The notes beneath the pieces were generated by a model, which was given only the letters and a program-made list of their open reading frames with translations, was not told where the DNA came from and made no database searches. Below, in pieces: positions 57,766 through 64,000 of a stretch of 64,000 nt of DNA. The stretch covers positions 10,205,814 to 10,269,813 of the forward strand of contig OY735209.1 of assembly GCA_963457665.1 (NCBI GenBank), written 5' to 3'. A program made the translations under genes and the position numbers. The DNA is from Thysanoteuthis rhombus (lineage: Eukaryota; Mollusca; Cephalopoda; Oegopsida; Thysanoteuthidae). Within the stretch, counting starts at the first letter, position 1, and every line of letters starts with the position of its first letter.

Positions 57766-58925
57766 CACCCTAAATGGAGATGGAACACCTATTTTTGCAA
57801 TCCTTTTTTACGCGTAGCCCAAGGTTCATGCACTAAAATATGAGTCGATGTTTTTTCTTTCGTTAAAAAAAGGACGGCCCAATCTATTCTTAACTAAAAC
57901 CTCCAATCCAAAATGTGAGGAGGTAACAATTTAATTTACCCTGAGGCGGACAAAACATATCGATTCTGCCATAATTGATAGATCCGCCATTAGAGAAAAT
58001 GAAGACGAGCTTCAATTTGAGATTCTTAAAAAAAAATGATCTCAGAGATATTTGATCCCAAATAAAATAGTTGATTAAGTGATTAATTGATTGGATTTTT
58101 TAAAAGAATATTGTTTCCTTTCCACAGGAAAGCTGGTGAAAAATACATTTATTTTCCAGTTTTTTTACGGGTGAACACATTTCAAATATCAAGTAAAAGA
58201 GTTTCTTTTTTCCTTATACCATATTTACTGGCAAGGCATTTGTTTTTCAATTTTTTAATGGACGACCAGAAATGTCGACACCCAATCAAATGCTTCTCCC
58301 AACATCACCGATGAAGAGAGGGGAAGTAATTCACATTTATGAATAACTCATAACAATACTTGATTGAAGGTATTGTATGTAATTAAACAAAAATAATCAG
58401 AATTTGAAAGAAAAGAAATAATCCCATCAAATTTTGTGAAAGTTTATATTCATTGATAAATAAAAAAAAAAAACCGTTCTTTCTAAATAAGAAAACCGTG
58501 TTTCAGAATAATGCAAGTAACACGAACATCATTAGTTTGACTGATTTTTTTAATCATAAAAGATTTCCAGCAGATTACTTTTTGTAAAACTAAGAAGTAT
58601 ATACTATATTTTGATAAATAAGGCATTGAAAATCACTTAGTTTTATTGAACTCAGGGCCAATTTACATAATAGCCATCAATATCGAATAGAATTAGATCC
58701 GATTCACTTTCTAGAAACTAGAAAACTGTTGAATTAAAGGAACTTCTGAAGAAAGAGACAGCATCATTATTGTAATCAGAGAAGTCTTTGCAAGTGCGTA
58801 TGTGTGCTTGTGCATGTGTATAAGTGTGTGTGTAAACGCTTGTATCAACCATATATAATCATAGCATTAATCAAATTTGATTAAAAACATTGAATACCTC
58901 GGCCAACGCCATTGTTAGGGGGTAA
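57766..58925. other. AT-rich non-coding DNA
   Basis: No gene or recognised repeat. A 75-codon frame at 58087-58314 is unassigned. Confidence 0.5.
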
Positions 58926-59310
58926 TAGTGCAAAGATTGAAATTCATATAGAACGTTTGTAGATATTGTCGAAAAATGCAACACATTGGTGATATTGTGG
59001 GGTTTAGAATATAACAACGACGTATGAGAAGTAATTGTGCATGAATTCAATCAGTTCTCCGATGGTCTAATATCTGCCTTTCCACCTAATCTGATTGGAA
59101 TTCATTTATAACTTTTAGAGATATCTTGCAGACAGGGAAGAAAATTTAGCGATCGATTATTAGGTTTTGACATATAACTGCCACCTAGGGAAGATAATTG
59201 TGAAGGGATACGCTTCAAAATTTAATCAGCTCGTCCGTAGCCCGTTGTTAAACATTTCAGAAAATATCATTGAAATTTATCGAGAAATTTAGGAGATATC
59301 GAATGGACAG
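58926..59310 (+). repeat. ~155-bp family, second cluster (about 3 units)
   Basis: Cores AGATTGAAATTCATATAGAA (58936), TGATTGGAATTCATTTATAA (59091) and TATCATTGAAATTTATCGAG (59266) are each followed by a GATAT(C/T) block and, in two, GACAGG. All run in the same direction, spaced about 155-175 bases. They match the units in the mirrored array at 5530-6545. Confidence 0.65.
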
Positions 59311-59683
59311 GTATGAGCGTATGCATGTATCTATAAAAAAAAAAAGGAAAAACATCTCCTGGATCCACCCCCAAAATTTTACCACCTCTTAGTTACCCCT
59401 GTGCCCGTCCTTCAACATCTTCCACCTCTCGACTTCGTTGACAAGGGTAAAACATTATGTGCGTAACCCCACTGTGCCTTCTCTTCATGGAACGGTCTAC
59501 ATTGTTTGTAGAATTCAAAGTTGAAAGTGGTTATTTACTCTTCTAGACGCGTTCTTGGTAAATTATTGTAAATAGAAATAACTCGACAACAGGCAATTGT
59601 ACGAAGTTGATATTCGCCAGATATGTTTGTCTGTGCACCGGACATTCAAGTTTGAAGTCGTTTGGGTTAGCAGCTCTCGGTGT

Positions 59684-59699
59684 GTGTGTGCGTGTGAGC

Positions 59700-59757
<58 letters not shown>
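59684..59757. repeat. (TG)n microsatellite
   Basis: About 35 TG units with GCGTGAGCG interruptions at the start. Confidence 0.96.
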
Positions 59758-59763
<6 letters not shown>

Positions 59764-60101
59764 GATTTACAATAAAAAATATTTCATGGCTGTAAAAAGT
59801 GACGTTTTTTATGATGCAATGTGGGTCTTCAATCATTTTGAAGTGGTTTTGGAATAGAATGGAGAGACAAAAAGAGAGGGGAAGAAAAGAGAGAATCATT
59901 TTTTCCGTCGAATTTTTGTAAAGAACAAGATTAAATTAAATCATAATTAGAGGACGTAACGCCTTTTTTTTTAAAATCCTGTTTTGATTATTATTACGCT
60001 CAAGGACGATATTTCTGTTTTGAGTGTTACCAATAACGGTATCACGAATAATTAAAGAACAGCGTTTCATTAATTCAAGTTTAAACCTCCTGGAGATTTT
60101 G

Positions 60102-60503
60102 ATGAAACCGGACGCACCTTTTGAACGGGCTCTATTGAAGATCAATTTAGGTGGGGGGCGTTCTAATGAGAATCAGCTGAAACAAAATGGAGTGAATCAG
60201 TCAACTTTTAAGAATTATGCATTGGAACAGAACTCATCTTTTTCTGAGCAAGCAAGTCAACAAATGTCTTTCATTTTATATGGCAACTTCCGGTCCACGA
60301 GGTGTGAATGTGACGCAGCTAATTATCATGAAAATGGGAAGGGAAGTCTTTACTCAGACTGGTCATTTTCAGACAATCATTTGTTGTGTAACATGCAACA
60401 CTCTTCGTTTGATCAGCAGTTCCCACAAAATGTGAAGATATCGAAATATTCCTTGGAGGATTCATCAAATAAAAACCAGGGTCCTCCTTTCATGACGAAA
60501 TGA
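60102..60503 (+). CDS. Unrecognised 133-codon open frame
   Basis: The frame is open from 60024, after a TGA at 60021. The first ATG is at 60102 (MKPDAPFERALLKINLGGG). The stop is TGA at 60501. Composition is complex and not driven by repeats (rich in Asn, Ser, Gln, with Cys in TRCECD and LLCNMQ). I recognise no domain, signal peptide or membrane segment. It could be an orphan gene, an exon or a degraded transposon frame. No promoter or poly(A) context strong enough to decide. Confidence 0.2.
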   Translation: MKPDAPFERALLKINLGGGRSNENQLKQNGVNQSTFKNYALEQNSSFSEQASQQMSFILYGNFRSTRCECDAANYHENGKGSLYSDWSFSDNHLLCNMQHSSFDQQFPQNVKISKYSLEDSSNKNQGPPFMTK

Positions 60504-60779
60504 ACAATGTTGCCAAAATATGAAAAAATAAAAAGCCAGGGAAAATAGTTTGATGACTAGATATTGATGCAGTATCAATGAAAAAATTTGTGAAAAAAAA
60601 AAACAAAACATGCCAGAAACTTTTGCATCAAACAAATGAGGATACGTTACTTACAAAACACAAAGCGGTAAAACTTGCATACTCGGTGGTAAATGGCTAC
60701 CGTAAATACAAAAAAAGGGAGTTGCCTCCCTTGGTGGCTAAAAATGGGTAGATTTTTCCATTTTTCATTTCCAGGTAAT

Positions 60780-61026
60780 TTAATTGCTAAAAATGTTAGA
60801 TGCGCTCGAAAAACGTGGTACGGTACCTGAAATCTGTAAAAGCAACGAACAGTTTTTTTTGCACAATATAGGGAAGGTGGTCCCGATTATAGGAATAAGA
60901 GAATCAAAGCAAAATTTGGATCATATACAATATACAGTGGATAATAGTGTCCAATCAAAATTTTGTTCTACTTTTATCATTTCTCTTCTTTCTTTTTATT
61001 TGTTCACCATTTGTAACATCGAATGA
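60780..61026 (+). other. Unrecognised 80-codon open frame
   Basis: It starts near TTG/ATG at 60784-60793 (MLDALEKRGTVPEICKSNEQ) and ends with a hydrophobic stretch (STFIISLLSFYLFTI) before TGA at 61024. The hydrophobic end could be a membrane segment by chance in AT-rich DNA. No family recognised. Confidence 0.15.
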
Positions 61027-61266
61027 GAGAGAACGTAAAACTTTACAATTCATAATCGGTACTGCCTTCTTTATATTTGATGAAAGGTCACAATAGATAG
61101 ATAGATGAAAAAAAAGCTAACATAGATAGATAGATTTTTTAAAAAAATACTTGAGATAGATTAATACCAAGTAAAGACACGGAGAGACTAAGCAATAAAA
61201 CAAAGGAAGAATGGTACAAGAACATATTGAGTGAAATAATCTCTTTCTCTTTCCGTCTACCTATCA

Positions 61267-61278
61267 ATTAATCTCTCT

Positions 61279-61363
<85 letters not shown>
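61267..61363. repeat. (TC)n-(TA)n compound array
   Basis: (TC)~24 followed by (TA)~22. Confidence 0.96.
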
Positions 61364-62265
<902 letters not shown>

Positions 62266-62396
62266 GCACGGAAGTTTCCAGAGTTCTACTTTTTCTGTAA
62301 CTACAGACTGTACACACAGCTGAAACAGGTTTTTCGCTCGAAACCTTTGCACGAACCTAATATTATATATACGTATATATGTATGCAAAAGAGTGT

Positions 62397-62534
62397 GAAA
62401 AAGGAAAGCCAAACTTTTTAGTTATGGTTTTAAGGTATGATAGGTTTTTGTAAGACATGTACGAAATCAGTTAACGCTTATTAAAAATTGTCATACCTCA
62501 AAATCATAACTAAAAAGTTTGGCTTTCTTTTTCC
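62397..62534. repeat. Hairpin: 45-bp inverted arms with 48-bp loop
   Basis: Left arm 62397-62441 contains AAGCCAAACTTTTTAGTTAT and AAGGTATGA. Right arm 62490-62534 contains TCATACCTC and ATAACTAAAAAGTTTGGCTT. About four mismatches in 45. The loop carries no recognised motif. It could be a fold-back element or a natural hairpin locus. Confidence 0.9.
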
Positions 62535-63236
62535 AATCCTTTTCCATAAATTTATTCAACCCTTGATATACCCAGAATATATATATATATATATGTTGCT
62601 ATTAATTTTTTCAAGGTTGAATTATCTATGAATGAAGAGTTTTCGATATCAAGGATAGGGCATATGTAAATAGGTGTACACAGGAAATGGAGTTCTGCAC
62701 GGTGATCCTAAGTCAGATGATTGCACAACTGGCATAAAAGTCATTGCGAAGAACTGATTTTTTTATGTACACCTATCTACATATATATTCGGATTACCGA
62801 TGGGGTCCCCAATAAGTGGTGATTTAGCCTACGAGAGGTGTCTGTCTGAATATGTCAGGCTATAAAACAGAAATGAGGGATTTATAAAAAATATCTTTTG
62901 AGAAAAAAATTTGGGGCTGAAACCGTACTGACCGCCCATATACACGTCTTCTGATTTTATATGTTTACATATAATTTTTCAAACTTGAAATGAAGAGATC
63001 CTTCATAGGCTAACGTCTTCCTCCCTGTCAAACGGGACCCAAGAGGATTTATAAGTTGTAGTACACCTTCTGCATTAACAACTTTCGATAAATGTTGGTG
63101 GGAGCCCTTCGAAGAGCCAAGTCCCCGAAGCCTTCAAATCTCTAGCTACGCCCCAGAGTGAAAGTGACTTTTTTACATATCGCAAAGCTTTATTCCCATT
63201 TTTTAATACTTAATAATAATTTAGCCGGTATAGCAA
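62535..63236. other. AT-rich non-coding DNA
   Basis: A short (TA)n at 62577-62594. Nothing else recognised. Confidence 0.5.

Positions 63237-63237
<1 letters not shown>

Positions 63238-63308
<71 letters not shown>
63238..63308. repeat. (TA)n microsatellite
   Basis: About 35 TA units. Confidence 0.96.
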
Positions 63309-63312
<4 letters not shown>

Positions 63313-64000
63313 ATAATTGACTGAAATCACATGAAATTTTGGAAAAAAAATTGCTTTTTTATGTATTTAGTGTTTAAAGCTGTAAAGCTTTCAAGACGAT
63401 ATGTACACACCCATGCACGCACACGTACACATATATATGACAAATTGTTTTTCTGCTCAACTGTTATCTCTTTTTAATCTTTAAGAATCGTCCTAAAGTC
63501 TTTGAGCTACCAGATGACGTCTGCAATAGTAATGCATACGTGAAGAGGGGGAGAGAACAATAAGAGACAAAAACATGAAACATAATATTCCTTTACAATA
63601 ACCAGATTATGAAACGACGCTTAAAGATTTACCAGAGCTCGATGAGATATCCTTTTCTTTTTACGAGAAAGCTGAAAATAAAATACAATATCTTTAAATC
63701 AAATTACATCTCTTCTTACGTAATCGTTTCATCCTTATTTCCCTGAAAGCAGATTAGTTACGTAAGTAAAGAATTATTTTTGAAAAAAGTGGTTTTGATG
63801 AAGACTTATTAAAAAGAATCGATATTGATATTTTCAGTCGTTATCTTTGGGACTGGATCCAAGAATCCAAGCAAGAAGGGGGTGCGAATTTTGAGCAAGG
63901 GGCTCGAATAGGAAAATAATTTTTCACGAATAAATACTTGAAAAAGCAAACAAATTTCAATCAGCAAAAACAAGAAAGGGATCCAACATGCGATCCGACA
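63309..64000. other. AT-rich non-coding DNA
   Basis: A short ACAC-rich tract near 63404-63432. No gene recognised to the window end. Confidence 0.5.

Overview
The window looks like intergenic or intronic DNA from a large, repeat-rich invertebrate animal genome. It is AT-rich and carries about twenty long (TA)n arrays plus many (CA)n, (GA)n, (AAT)n, (TGA)n, (TTC)n and tetranucleotide arrays. It also holds decayed RTE-type LINEs, tRNA-derived and 5S-rRNA-like SINE material, small TIR elements and a short TTAGGG-type interstitial telomere block. There are no operons, no ribosome-binding-site pattern, no CRISPR array, and no intact host gene that I can recognise. A lophotrochozoan, probably a mollusc, fits this mixture best, but that is inference; nothing in the window names the species.

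Layout. 1-5.5 kb: unique AT-rich DNA broken by long CA/TG/TA/TC arrays. 5.5-7 kb: a mirrored array of ~155-bp units followed by an RTE 3' end. 7-12 kb: a copy and a half of a ~450-bp dispersed family (named F1 here) and several tRNA-like fragments. 12-20 kb: microsatellites, a 196-bp MITE, an (AAT)n-tailed family in tandem, and two RTE 3' ends. 20-27.5 kb: CA/TC arrays, a complete tRNA-derived SINE, F1, a 5S-like sequence, and a mariner-type helix-turn-helix remnant. 27.7-30.5 kb: quiet AT-rich DNA. 30.8-33.3 kb: polypyrimidine tracts, F1 and the telomere-like block. 33.6-39.2 kb: two minus-strand RTE remnants, a head-to-head SINE pair, a 5S-containing tandem repeat and a full F1 copy. 40-50.7 kb: more F1 and SINE copies, a (TTC)~27 tract, a second MITE and a ~1-kb RTE remnant. 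51-57 kb: a second LINE type (between endonuclease and RT), a SINE, and a 324-bp long inverted repeat. 57-64 kb: an RTE 3' end, a second cluster of the ~155-bp units, two unrecognised short ORFs and a 45-bp-arm hairpin.

The genes do not work together in any pathway, because every recognisable coding stretch belongs to a dead mobile element. The value of the window lies in repeat biology: how microsatellites sit at transposon edges, several probably undescribed repeat families, and inverted repeats that could yield double-stranded RNA if transcribed. I found no convincing new biological system.
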